A stretch of 64,000 nt of DNA from an uncultured Tenacibaculum sp. (GTDB taxonomy: Bacteria > Bacteroidota > Bacteroidia > Flavobacteriales > Flavobacteriaceae), in NCBI RefSeq assembly GCF_947499065.1, contig NZ_CANMMT010000001.1, positions 1 to 64,000 of the forward strand, in the 5' to 3' direction. Position 1 is the stretch's first letter. Each line of letters begins with the position of its first letter. Below, piece by piece: positions 44,992-54,298 of this stretch. Under the pieces are notes generated by a model. The model was given only the letters and a program-made list of their open reading frames with translations, was not told where the DNA came from and did no database searches. Position numbers and translations under genes: made by a program.

Positions 44992-45128
44992 ATTTCTGAT
45001 TTTTAAATATAAATTGTTTTAGAAAGTTTTTGAGTTGAAAAATAGAAACATATTAGCTATAAAATTGATAAAGTATACAAACTGCTAAAAAAAGATATAC
45101 TAATAAGAGAATTTTATCTATAAACAGT

Positions 45129-45479
45129 CTATTTCGGCCATGTACTAACTACATTTCCTTTTTCATCATAGGCCTCTAACCTTACATTGTTGTTATTATC
45201 TATGTGAAAATTAACTCTACGCCTACCCTCTTTGTCAAATAAAAACAAGCCGTTATTTTTACTTCCAGTTTGCCCCAAATAAATCCTTGGAGCTCCACCT
45301 AAAAGACCTTTGTCTAGATATTCTTGATGATTCTTTCTCCTTAATACCTTATCCTTAACAGCTTCTAATTCTTTATAAATTTTACTTAAACCTAGTTGAG
45401 TTTCTTTATCTGGTCGGTCACTAAATATTAATCCTCCTGTTTTATACCTTTTCCCTTTTCTTTTTTTATCAGTTATTAA
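45129..45479 (-). pseudogene. Degraded gene fragment without a start codon
   Basis: On the minus strand a frame is open from 45479 (just after an in-frame stop) to the TAG at 45129-45131 and encodes ~116 residues: a basic start (DKKRKGKRYKTGG), a coiled-coil-like helix (ETQLGLSKIYKELEAVKDKVLRRKN) and a beta-rich end (LFLFDKEGRRRVNFHI ... VRLEAYDEKGNVVSTWP). The residue order is protein-like and compact, but the frame contains no ATG, GTG or TTG near its start, and the sequence upstream is interrupted by stops. I read it as a truncated membrane-anchored protein whose N-terminal helix has been lost. A rare ATT/ATA start is less likely. Confidence 0.6.
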
Positions 45480-45613
45480 TTATTGTAATACTACTTGATT
45501 TTTATTGTATTAATCAAAAGTTAGAGACATCCCTACTCTATGACATCTTTAGTTTTACAGAATCACTATATATAGTAAGTTCTACAAATTTGATTTTGAT
45601 TGGAAGTATATAT

Positions 45614-48600
45614 TTATAGTTTAACAATATTATCGGCTAAATTTTGATCTGAGCGTGTTCCAAAAGGATCTATAGCTATAAATTTAGGAAGCTCCTTTAT
45701 TAATATTTTAAATTCCATCCTCTCTTTATTTATTTGATGTGGTTTTAGATATAGAATAGATTTAGAAGATATCAATTCACTTGGATGTTCTCTAAAAATT
45801 CCAATATTTATGTGTTCATTAATAGCTGTAGAAATTTCTTCTCCTGTTGATTGCATTTTAAATCGCTTTGCTTGTACTTTTAAAGTGACTTCATACATTC
45901 CATTAGAAAGTTTGCTATGTGATGTTTCTTTGACAGATAAGTCATAACGTATTATTCGTTTTAACCAATCGTTAATTAGTACATGATATTCTTCTGGAGT
46001 AACTTTATACAATGCATTTAAAAAGTCTAATGAGGTAATCTCAAATTCTGTACTATTACGATATTTATTGAGTAACTCTTTTAGCACTTTATTTAGTAAT
46101 TGTTCACCGAGTATATCTCTTAATGCTAACATTACCGTGTAATTTTTACCATAAGTAAGATAACTTTGTTCGTTATTTAAATACAACGGAAGTTCTTGAT
46201 TTGAGGCATAAGATCTTCCTCTAAAATATCTAGAATTAGCTGATTGACTTAATTGATATATAGCACTTTTTCCATACATTTTTTCCATGATTACTGCTTC
46301 TGTATATTTTGCTAATCCTTCTGTAAATAGCGAGGCTCCTTCAACAAATTTAGGAGATAAAATATGTCCCCACCATTGATGTGCAACTTCATGAATAGTA
46401 CGTTTAGTAACCAAATTAAAACCTTTTGTATTGCTGATATCACTTAAGTACAGTTTATTTTCAACCATGCTAATTACTCCAGGATGTGCAAATCCTCCAA
46501 ATGTCCAATGACTTGGAATTTCTACAATACGCAAATGATTGAATGGATACTGCCCAAAATTTTCAGTACAATAAGCTAATGTCTCCTTCATACTTTTTTG
46601 AATGGTATCTATATTAAATTGGTGTTCTTCATTGTAATATTGTTCTACCTGTATTCCTTTATAATTTTCAGTTTTTATTGTATAATTTGAAGAGAAATAA
46701 GCGATACTTGGTATTATTTTTTCTTTGGCTTTAAAATGAAAGTAGTTTCTATCATTCTGAGTCCATTTTCTTAATAAATCTCCAGAAGTAATTGCTGTTT
46801 CATTACTTTGTGTAGAAACAATACTTTCATAGACAACTTTACCGTAACTTATCTGATGGTTCTTTAAATGCTCATCTGTTATTTCTTCTACCTCAATTTC
46901 TGGCAAGTTTCTTTTTACTCTTTCAACATTATCAGAAAGCTCTCTACCAGACATATACCCCAGAACAGGGTCAAAGTCTTGATGTGTCAAGTAACTTCCG
47001 TTAGGTAAAACAACCTTGTTATTTTCGTACCCTTTATATTTTTTTTCTATTGAAAACTTAAAAATTACTTCTTGTTCTGGCAGCACTTTTTCTTTAAAAT
47101 GAAAAACATACGTTCCTAATACACTGTCCTTTTCTATCAATTCTGCATTTTCTAAATAAATTGATTTTAAAGGTGTTCTTTGTGTTATAAATACTTTACT
47201 TACTGCATTATTCCCCTTGTTTTTCAGTACATAATCTGCTGTTATCTTATAACTTCTTTCTTGTGGATATAAATCAACTTTGGTATTAATAGTAGTGGGA
47301 TACAATCTGTCTAAAGTCTCATATTGTTTATACTTACGTTCATAATCTACTCGCTGACTTAAAGATTCTTCAATGGTTTTATAGTTATTTATAATATTTG
47401 TATTGTAAAAAATTTGAGTCCCAAATCCGATAAACAATAAAACTAGCACCACCAAACTTAAACGCTGCCATGGTTTCCAATTCATAAATAATTGCTTAAT
47501 TTTAAAGGAAAATTGATATACAGTTCCTCTTTGCCATATCTTAAATGATAATAATGCCAATAGCAAACCAAAGAAAGACCAATACAATGCAAAATGATGA
47601 AATGCCTTTATAGAGCTACTATATCCTGTCATATTTGTATAATGAACATTAGGTAATGCTCCTATTTTAAACAAAGGATGTTCGAGTCCAAATTGAGTGA
47701 TTAACGGCGTTCCAAATACCACAATTATTAAGGTTGTAATAAACATTCCTACATATTTATTGGTACAAACACTTTGAACAAACAAGGCTAATAATGTGTA
47801 AAAAAACAGTGGTATTGCCTGAAAATAAAACATTTTAAAATATTGAGTTATCTCAAAATTGTAATATCCTTTACTAACTTGTAACATCATGGCAACAAGA
47901 ATACTTACAACAATTAATACAATGGGTACTAAAAAAATAGCAATTCCTTTTGCTAAAAAAAAGACACTATTTGTTGTTGGTGTTCCTCCTATTATACTGT
48001 TAAATTTTAGACTGTGCTCTCTCCAAATTAATTCGCCACTATACAAAATAATTAGTACTAAACTTAAAAATGGTAATGGATATTTTAGCATCCCAATTAG
48101 ATAAATCATCAAATCAGTTGTAGGATAAAAGCTATCATTATACACACCTCCTTCATCGATCCAAGAATAAATTTGAATAACCAAAAGCGCCACCCATATC
48201 AATAGAATAGCCATAAATGATAAGCTTTTAAAAACATTGATGAGTTCTATTTTCAATACTGATGTAAAACTTAAAAATTGTCCTTTAAGCTTGTGATTTA
48301 GATGATATATTGGTTGATAACGTCCAGTGTAACTTTCTGGTATAGTTGCGAATTCTTTTACCTTCTTTTTTGTATGCTCTTTTCTAAATGAAAATAGGTT
48401 ATAACTCCATAGCAACAATCCTATTGACAAAACACACCAGACAATTCGATTCCACAGAAAGTTACCCGATAAAGAAATGGATTGATTGTTTTTTTGAAAA
48501 GGCGTCCAGTATTGTGTTTGCTCAAAAAAAGCGTAAATACCAAAAGGGTCTACCAAAGCTCCAACAGCCATAGTCTCAGGAGAAACAGGAGAAGATTGCA

Positions 48601-49189
48601 CCAGCATTGGTGAATTAAAATAAATAGAACACGCCCAATACAATAGATATATAATTATTGCACTTGTATAGGTAGCAAAGGTATTTTTTGTTACTAATGC
48701 AATTGAAAATAGTATGGAAGAAAAAATGAATACATTTGGTACTATAAATAGCATCCAAACCCAAAGATAATTTCCTAAATTAAATTCTGCTACATACTTT
48801 GGGGCTACATTTGTAAATCCAATCCCTAAAGCAAAACCAATCAAACTCATTGTAAGTGTTACTAAACTAAAAACATAAACACCCAAAAATCTACTAATAA
48901 AAAAGGAGCTTTTTTTTATGGCTGTACTGTATACAATAGGTTCTATTTGGTATTGCTTGTCTCTAAGTACTCCGCTTATCACAAAAAACATAATAACTAG
49001 TGTACAAAACATGATGCTTGAAATAGTATTATAATTAATTTGATAAGCAGCATTGATGCTTACATTAGAAGATATATGATTAGCATTACCTTTCATAAAA
49101 CCTAAGGCTAAAAAGAGAATACTTAACCATAAAAATGCTTTTTGCTTACTATGATAGTTGATTTCAAAACCGAATAAAAGTTTAAACAT
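45614..49189 (-). CDS. ABC-2 type permease fused to an M1-family peptidase domain
   Basis: The 1191-residue protein has about 12 membrane helices arranged in two ABC-2 permease blocks (about 15-265 and 310-600) and a large extracytoplasmic M1 aminopeptidase domain (about 630-1120). The zinc motif is HEVAH (933-937) with the third ligand Glu957 after 19 residues, the spacing seen in permease-peptidase fusions of this family. It is encoded 11 bp downstream of the ATPase gene. The peptidase would act in the periplasm on a peptide moved or sensed by the permease. Substrate and direction are unknown. The divergent LytS/LytTR pair at 50288-52089 is the probable regulator. Confidence 0.9.
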   Translation of the reverse strand: MFKLLFGFEINYHSKQKAFLWLSILFLALGFMKGNANHISSNVSINAAYQINYNTISSIMFCTLVIMFFVISGVLRDKQYQIEPIVYSTAIKKSSFFISRFLGVYVFSLVTLTMSLIGFALGIGFTNVAPKYVAEFNLGNYLWVWMLFIVPNVFIFSSILFSIALVTKNTFATYTSAIIIYLLYWACSIYFNSPMLVQSSPVSPETMAVGALVDPFGIYAFFEQTQYWTPFQKNNQSISLSGNFLWNRIVWCVLSIGLLLWSYNLFSFRKEHTKKKVKEFATIPESYTGRYQPIYHLNHKLKGQFLSFTSVLKIELINVFKSLSFMAILLIWVALLVIQIYSWIDEGGVYNDSFYPTTDLMIYLIGMLKYPLPFLSLVLIILYSGELIWREHSLKFNSIIGGTPTTNSVFFLAKGIAIFLVPIVLIVVSILVAMMLQVSKGYYNFEITQYFKMFYFQAIPLFFYTLLALFVQSVCTNKYVGMFITTLIIVVFGTPLITQFGLEHPLFKIGALPNVHYTNMTGYSSSIKAFHHFALYWSFFGLLLALLSFKIWQRGTVYQFSFKIKQLFMNWKPWQRLSLVVLVLLFIGFGTQIFYNTNIINNYKTIEESLSQRVDYERKYKQYETLDRLYPTTINTKVDLYPQERSYKITADYVLKNKGNNAVSKVFITQRTPLKSIYLENAELIEKDSVLGTYVFHFKEKVLPEQEVIFKFSIEKKYKGYENNKVVLPNGSYLTHQDFDPVLGYMSGRELSDNVERVKRNLPEIEVEEITDEHLKNHQISYGKVVYESIVSTQSNETAITSGDLLRKWTQNDRNYFHFKAKEKIIPSIAYFSSNYTIKTENYKGIQVEQYYNEEHQFNIDTIQKSMKETLAYCTENFGQYPFNHLRIVEIPSHWTFGGFAHPGVISMVENKLYLSDISNTKGFNLVTKRTIHEVAHQWWGHILSPKFVEGASLFTEGLAKYTEAVIMEKMYGKSAIYQLSQSANSRYFRGRSYASNQELPLYLNNEQSYLTYGKNYTVMLALRDILGEQLLNKVLKELLNKYRNSTEFEITSLDFLNALYKVTPEEYHVLINDWLKRIIRYDLSVKETSHSKLSNGMYEVTLKVQAKRFKMQSTGEEISTAINEHINIGIFREHPSELISSKSILYLKPHQINKERMEFKILIKELPKFIAIDPFGTRSDQNLADNIVKL

Positions 49190-49200
49190 ATTGTTGTTTT

Positions 49201-50079
49201 TTAGATTGATGATTTAGATAATTCTGAAAAATAAACACTTTCTAAATCGGGTTGCATCAAGGTAAATCCTGAATTTGGGTTTGACTCTGAATAAATTTTA
49301 ATTTGAGTTTTTCCAGAAATCGATCGTGTAGAAAGCACTTTAAATTCTTCTTGATAGAATTTTAATGATTCATTTTCAATTGCTTTACCCCAAACATGTC
49401 CTTCTAAAGTTGAAGTCAATTCAATTGGGTTGCCTTGTTTGATAATTTCCCCTTTATTAAGAATGGCCATATTAGAGCAAAGATCTTTAACGTCTTCAAC
49501 GATATGCGTAGACAGAATTACTATGACATTATTCCCTATTTCACTTAATAAATTTAAAAATCGATTGCGTTCTTCTGGGTCTAATCCAGCAGTGGGTTCA
49601 TCAACAATTATTAACTGTGGGTTTCCTAATAAGGCTTGTGCAATTCCAAACCGTTGTCGCATTCCACCAGAAAATGTGTGAACAGATTTTTTACGATGCT
49701 GATATAAATTAGTTTGTTCTAATAAGGAATCTACCTGATTTTTACGCTCGGTTTTATCAACCATACCTTTTAACACAGCGATATGATTTAATAATTTTTG
49801 AGCACTTATTTTTGGATATACTCCAAATTCTTGCGGTAAATAACCAAGTTGATTTCTAATCTCTTGCGGATTAGAGACTATATCTTTATCATTAAACATG
49901 ATAGATCCTGAAGAAGGTTCTTGCAACGAAGCAATAGTTTTCATTAGTGATGATTTACCTGCTCCATTGGGGCCTAATAATCCAAACATTCCGTTAGTAA
50001 TGGTAAGAGAAACATTATTTAATGCTTTTACGCCATTAGGATAGGTTTTTGATAGGTTTTGAATATGTAATGAGTTCAT
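49201..50079 (-). CDS. ABC transporter ATP-binding protein
   Basis: The 292-residue ATPase has Walker A GPNGAGKSS (about 35-43), the Q-loop YLPQEFGVYP, signature FSGGMRQRFG (about 136-145), Walker B QLIIVDEPTAGLD (about 154-166) and the H-loop STHIVEDV. It belongs to the CcmA/BcrA-like group that partners with ABC-2 permeases. The C-terminal ~75 residues are a family-specific extension. It is the first gene of an operon with the permease/peptidase fusion. A TATGTTTG element at 50106-50113 (minus strand) gives a leader of about 20 nt. Confidence 0.93.
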   Translation of the reverse strand: MNSLHIQNLSKTYPNGVKALNNVSLTITNGMFGLLGPNGAGKSSLMKTIASLQEPSSGSIMFNDKDIVSNPQEIRNQLGYLPQEFGVYPKISAQKLLNHIAVLKGMVDKTERKNQVDSLLEQTNLYQHRKKSVHTFSGGMRQRFGIAQALLGNPQLIIVDEPTAGLDPEERNRFLNLLSEIGNNVIVILSTHIVEDVKDLCSNMAILNKGEIIKQGNPIELTSTLEGHVWGKAIENESLKFYQEEFKVLSTRSISGKTQIKIYSESNPNSGFTLMQPDLESVYFSELSKSSI

Positions 50080-50105
50080 TTTTTAGGTTTACAAATTTTA
50101 TATAG

Positions 50106-50113
50106 CAAACATA
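50106..50113 (-). promoter_or_regulatory. -7 promoter element of the ABC/M1 operon
   Basis: The minus strand reads TATGTTTG, a match to TANNTTTG, 26 bp before the ATG of the ATPase gene. It lies 162 bp from the divergent kinase promoter, leaving room for LytTR binding sites. Confidence 0.55.
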
Positions 50114-50275
50114 AAATCAAAACAAATCAGGAACTAAAAATAATGATGAAGTGTAAGAAAAAAACAATATAAAACAGTAGTAAACACCTCAATGCCTTTT
50201 GACTAAAAATTGATGTCGTTTAGTAATAATACCATACAGTTTGTCATAATTATTAGTATATTGATTTAACATTTG

Positions 50276-50283
50276 TACTTTTG
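50276..50283 (+). promoter_or_regulatory. -7 promoter element of the LytS kinase gene
   Basis: TACTTTTG matches TANNTTTG and ends 4 bp before the ATG at 50288. Transcription would begin at or within the start codon, so the mRNA is probably leaderless. Confidence 0.55.
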
Positions 50284-50287
50284 ATGT

Positions 50288-51391
50288 ATGAATGATTTCT
50301 TGAATAAAAACAAAGCACTACTTATCAGTTTTTTCATTGCTTTAATTAGTGTTTATTTTTTGTTTTATGATGCTAAAGAATTTACAAATAACCCTAATAG
50401 TATAATATTTACTTTTATTATTGTTTGGGGAGTTTTATGGTTTTTAACCCATCGTTTTTTTGATGTAAAAAGAAAAGAACAACTTCTTATTAAAGTAGCA
50501 GTATTAATTGCAATGCAAATCATTACCATAAGTATAGATAGCTATTTTAATATTGCCAACAACCCCTTAACATTCTCGCTAGAAATTATAATTTGGGTAC
50601 TCAGCATTTATATTTTTGTGCCAATTTTCTTTTTTAAATACAAAGTTTCCTTACTCCTTTTCTATGGAAGCATATTAGTGTCTTTTGTTTATATCAGATT
50701 GTTTACAACACTCTCCAAAGAATACTTTGGCGTTGTTATCAATCTATTTATTTTTTCAGTTATCGTTGCAATTCTAGTATGGGTTTTTGAATACTGGAAA
50801 CGAATACAAACATTAAAACAGGGGAAAGTAAAAGCGGAATTAACTTTATTAAAATCGCAAATTAACCCACACTTTTTATTCAATACTTTGAATAATTTAT
50901 ATGGCCTCACTGTAGAAAAATCTGATGCTGCTCCCGAAGTAGTTTTAAAACTTTCAGATTTACTGCGCTATACTATTTACCAAGGAGACAAAAATCTAGT
51001 TCCTTTAAAACAAGAAATAGAATATTTAAAAAATTATATTGAATTGCATAAAATTAGATATCATAAAAATGTAGCTATCACCTTTGATTATGAATTAAAC
51101 AGTCTTAAAGTTGCTCCGTTATTATTTATTATTCTTTTAGAAAATGCTTTTAAACACGGTGTTGAGTTGTTAACTGAAAATGCCTATGTGCATATATGTT
51201 TAAAAACATTAAAAAATAAAATTATATTTGAAATTGAAAATAATTTCAAACCGAATATATCTAAAACAAATGAAGGTTTAGGTCTTGAAAACCTTAAACA
51301 GAGATTAACACTCATTTATCCAGAAAAGCATAAATTAACCATAAAAAAAACTGATACAGTTTATAATGTTAAATTAGAAATAGAAACCTAA
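50288..51391 (+). CDS. LytS-type membrane histidine kinase
   Basis: The 367-residue protein has about six N-terminal membrane helices (10-170), a short coiled coil and a LytS kinase module: KSQINPHFLFNTLNNLYGL (phosphoacceptor His near 202) and LENAFKHGV (N box). There is no periplasmic sensor domain. It is a paralogue of the kinase at 40072 and shares one base with its regulator (stop TAA and start ATG overlap at 51391). It is divergent from the ABC/M1 operon. Kinases next to ABC exporters often sense the transported compound or envelope stress, which is inferred here. Confidence 0.9.
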   Translation: MNDFLNKNKALLISFFIALISVYFLFYDAKEFTNNPNSIIFTFIIVWGVLWFLTHRFFDVKRKEQLLIKVAVLIAMQIITISIDSYFNIANNPLTFSLEIIIWVLSIYIFVPIFFFKYKVSLLLFYGSILVSFVYIRLFTTLSKEYFGVVINLFIFSVIVAILVWVFEYWKRIQTLKQGKVKAELTLLKSQINPHFLFNTLNNLYGLTVEKSDAAPEVVLKLSDLLRYTIYQGDKNLVPLKQEIEYLKNYIELHKIRYHKNVAITFDYELNSLKVAPLLFIILLENAFKHGVELLTENAYVHICLKTLKNKIIFEIENNFKPNISKTNEGLGLENLKQRLTLIYPEKHKLTIKKTDTVYNVKLEIET

Positions 51392-52089
51392 TGACTACAT
51401 TTTTAATTATAGATGATGAACCCATTGCACACCGCATTATAGAAAACTATTGCGCTAAATTACCGCACTTAAAAAAAACAGGGAATTGCTATAATGCTTT
51501 TGATGCTATAAAATTATTAAATGAACAAACGATCGATTTAATATTTCTAGATATTAATATGCCCGAATTAACAGGTTTTGAAATGCTTAAAACATTAAAT
51601 AAACCTCCAAAAGTTATTGTTACCACTGCATATGAAGAATTCGCACTAGAAGGATATGAATTAAATATTTCAGATTATCTACTAAAACCTTTTAGCTTTA
51701 GTAGATTTATGAAAGCAGTAAACAAAACATTAGCTATAAAAACTTTTAGCCAAGAAATTAAAAATAGTTCTACACACGATATTTCTGAAAATTTTTTTTT
51801 TGTTAAGGGTGATAAAAAGCACCATCAAATAAATGCTAATGATATTCTGTACATAGAAGCCTATGGCAATTACACAAAATTATTTTTAACTAGTGGAATG
51901 ATTATTACTCACGAGAAAATTTCCCATTACGAAAGCATATTGTCTTCTAGTAACTTTTTACGGGTTCATAAATCGTTTATCATTGCCAAAAATAAAATAG
52001 AATCAATTGAAGGTAATCAAATTTGTATTCAATCATTTAAAATTCCTATTGGCAGAGTTTATAAGAGTGAAGTAACTAAATTGTTGTGA
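51391..52089 (+). CDS. LytTR-family response regulator
   Basis: The 232-residue protein has a receiver domain (1-115) with DDE (8-10), phosphoacceptor Asp in FLDINMP (about 53), VTTAYEEFAL and DYLLKPF, and a LytTR domain (about 130-232: DILYIEAYGNYTKLFLTSG ... FLRVHKSFIIAKNKIESIEG). Start and upstream stop overlap. It resembles the regulator at 39404 and, more weakly, the decayed one at 55681-56387, which keeps the phrase AFEEFALxxYELNA. It probably controls the divergent ABC/M1 operon. Confidence 0.92.
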   Translation: MTTFLIIDDEPIAHRIIENYCAKLPHLKKTGNCYNAFDAIKLLNEQTIDLIFLDINMPELTGFEMLKTLNKPPKVIVTTAYEEFALEGYELNISDYLLKPFSFSRFMKAVNKTLAIKTFSQEIKNSSTHDISENFFFVKGDKKHHQINANDILYIEAYGNYTKLFLTSGMIITHEKISHYESILSSSNFLRVHKSFIIAKNKIESIEGNQICIQSFKIPIGRVYKSEVTKLL

Positions 52090-52117
52090 TTTTTAAACCA
52101 AACACAAAATAATTGTC

Positions 52118-53290
52118 TTATAACTCTTCCTTTTTTCCATTATCAAATAGTCTAAAAAATAAATCCCCATCAATTAATAACCCTTCCGACTTTGGAGTAG
52201 GCCAATTTTTATGATAATCTTTAGGATGCTTAACATCAATTGCGATTACTTTTTTATTGAAAAGTGTAGTTACTTTAGATTGTAATGTATGTCCCACCAC
52301 AATGGCTTTTGCATTAAACTTATCAAGTCCAACCTCAACATCTATTTGAGATAAATCATCCTTAAAATAACCGCGATACCAACAAATACCTTCTTTTGAA
52401 GAAATTAAAAAATCATTTATTGTTTTATTGGCTTTTGGATAATTCGCTCGATAATAATGCGCTCTTATAAATTGATTAATTTCTAGTAAACTCATATTGG
52501 TATTAGCAATTTTAGGGTGCAATCCTCCATGAGTAAACAAAATACCGTTTATCAATTCGATTGTATTTTTACTTGCCAGCCATTTACCTAAAACTGAGTT
52601 TTTACTATATAAATCAAATTGATTTTTCCCAAGTATAGATGATATAAACTTATATTTTGGAGAACTGGATGCATAATCACCATGCAAATTTTTTAATTCA
52701 TGATTACCAATGATAAAATGTACTGTTCCTCCTTTTGATTTAGCTTCTTGCTCTAACTTATAAATAAACCATAATACTTGTGTAGTAGAAAAACCTCTAT
52801 CTACAAAATCCCCAACTAAAACCAGATGACCTTGCTTAAAAATCCAGTTTAAATTTTGATCTATAACTTTATAAGCAATTAAAAAATCTCTAAAAGCTTT
52901 ATAACTACTTTCAATATCTGAAATAGCAATTATTTTATTATCATCATTATAAACCACTTTTGGAGTCTCAATCTTTGGATAGATGGTAAAATCAAAAGAA
53001 GTAGAGTCTAAATTAAAATAGCTTTTTGCTGGTATTATACTGTTAGTAGAGTATTTCTTTTTTTCTGCATAAAACCCTTTGTTATTATTCCCTTCTATAT
53101 AATTTACTACTACCGTACTATCATTTTCATAAAACAAATACGGTCCATCATTATGCCAATTCATTCTTTGAGAATCTTCTGCATAACTCAAACTTGCTCC
53201 TATATTCAGTCCGAAAATTACTGCTGCGATAATTAAAAAAAAGACAGTAACACTAATATGTTTTAAATATCTTATAATCCTGTTTCTCAT
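52118..53290 (-). CDS. Calcineurin-like metallophosphoesterase, membrane-anchored
   Basis: I chose the ATG at 53288-53290, which overlaps the stop of the CPBP gene in an ATGA arrangement. The longer frame from 53338 overlaps that gene by 52 bp. The 390-residue protein has one N-terminal membrane helix (about 10-30) and a metallophosphoesterase domain with GDFVDRG (about 163-169), IGNHELKN (about 199-206), LFTHGGLH (about 256-263) and GHTLQS. The first metal motif reads SDIESSY, lacking the usual His of DxH. Related proteins include Shelphs and other PPP-like phosphatases. The substrate is unknown. It is the last gene of the YbjQ-CPBP-phosphoesterase operon. Confidence 0.85.
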   Translation of the reverse strand: MRNRIIRYLKHISVTVFFLIIAAVIFGLNIGASLSYAEDSQRMNWHNDGPYLFYENDSTVVVNYIEGNNNKGFYAEKKKYSTNSIIPAKSYFNLDSTSFDFTIYPKIETPKVVYNDDNKIIAISDIESSYKAFRDFLIAYKVIDQNLNWIFKQGHLVLVGDFVDRGFSTTQVLWFIYKLEQEAKSKGGTVHFIIGNHELKNLHGDYASSSPKYKFISSILGKNQFDLYSKNSVLGKWLASKNTIELINGILFTHGGLHPKIANTNMSLLEINQFIRAHYYRANYPKANKTINDFLISSKEGICWYRGYFKDDLSQIDVEVGLDKFNAKAIVVGHTLQSKVTTLFNKKVIAIDVKHPKDYHKNWPTPKSEGLLIDGDLFFRLFDNGKKEEL

Positions 53291-53967
53291 ATCATCGACA
53301 TCGTATTCATTGCACAATGCGCTATAATAACTGGCCATAAATTTCGGTCTAGTTTTACATAAGCGATTCCCATGATAATTCCGATAAGGAAAACTGAAAT
53401 AGAACGTTCTGAGATATCATATGAATGACGAAACCCCCAAATGCAGGCTTGTACTATGATGGCGATGGCAGTTCTAAATTTTACATTCGAAAATAATCCT
53501 TCTACCCAAGTGATAAGAAAACCACGTTCTAATAACTCTTCGAGTGCCGATTGCAACCATACAAAAAGAATAACTGAAAAAAAATAACCATAATCTCCAT
53601 TACGAAGTGAATATCCAGTATTAGTACCTTTTACAGCTTCACTACTTTCTTTTGCGACAGCAAACGAATCTTGTATGAGATTAAAAATAAGCAAAGTGGC
53701 AATAATTGTAATAAAAATAACTACTGAACTTATAAGCGTTTCTTTGATGCTTTTTGGCCTTACTAAGCCTAATGTTTTCCAAGTAATCCCGCGACGTTTC
53801 ATCATCCAAGTAACTACCAATAAAGTAGTACCTGAATATAAAAAACCAGTTACTAAATAATGCGAATTAGGAATGGATGTTTCTCTAATTAAAAACATAA
53901 TGGCTATGTAAATAATTAGGTCAACTGTATACCCTTTCCAATTTGATGTTTGTACAGTATTAGTCAT
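53287..53967 (-). CDS. CPBP-family intramembrane metalloprotease (CAAX-like)
   Basis: The 226-residue membrane protein has about six helices. The Abi/CPBP motifs are present: EELLERGF (E-E-x3-R, about 143-150), the FRHS His (about 180) and HCAMNTM (about 217-223). Eukaryotic relatives cleave CAAX proteins; bacterial ones are often linked to bacteriocin immunity, signalling or export, and no substrate is known here. It overlaps the YbjQ gene by 8 bp and shares an ATGA junction with the phosphoesterase gene. Confidence 0.85.
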   Translation of the reverse strand: MTNTVQTSNWKGYTVDLIIYIAIMFLIRETSIPNSHYLVTGFLYSGTTLLVVTWMMKRRGITWKTLGLVRPKSIKETLISSVVIFITIIATLLIFNLIQDSFAVAKESSEAVKGTNTGYSLRNGDYGYFFSVILFVWLQSALEELLERGFLITWVEGLFSNVKFRTAIAIIVQACIWGFRHSYDISERSISVFLIGIIMGIAYVKLDRNLWPVIIAHCAMNTMSMI

Positions 53968-54292
53968 TGTTATTAATACTTTTAAGTTTTACTGCTGTAC
54001 CATAAACTAAAATTTCTGAAGCTGCTTGTACTACCACAGCTGTAGAAAATCGAATATTAATTACAGCATCGGCATTAAGATTTTTAGCTTCTTCAATTAA
54101 CCGTTCCATGGCTTGCTCTCTAGATTGGTACAATAACTTAGTATATTCATCCAACTCTCCTCCTACTACATTTTTAAGTAAGGCCACAGCGTCTCTTCCT
54201 AAATTTCGAGCGCGAACCGAATTTCCTTTTACTATGCCTAAAATGTCTTGAATGTCCTGATTAGGAATTTGATCTGTTGTTGTAATTATCAT
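53960..54292 (-). CDS. YbjQ/UPF0145 family protein
   Basis: The 110-residue protein matches the YbjQ family across its length: the opening MIITTTDQIP, the NSVRARNLGRDAVALLKNVVGGE block, the EEAKNLNADAVINIRFSTA block and the closing ILVYGTAVK. YbjQ proteins form pentameric rings. Their role is not settled, though links to metal or envelope homeostasis have been suggested. It is the head of an overlapping operon with the CPBP protease and the phosphoesterase, and lies 6 bp after the S41 protease remnant. Confidence 0.92.
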   Translation of the reverse strand: MIITTTDQIPNQDIQDILGIVKGNSVRARNLGRDAVALLKNVVGGELDEYTKLLYQSREQAMERLIEEAKNLNADAVINIRFSTAVVVQAASEILVYGTAVKLKSINNND

Positions 54293-54298
54293 AATAAA

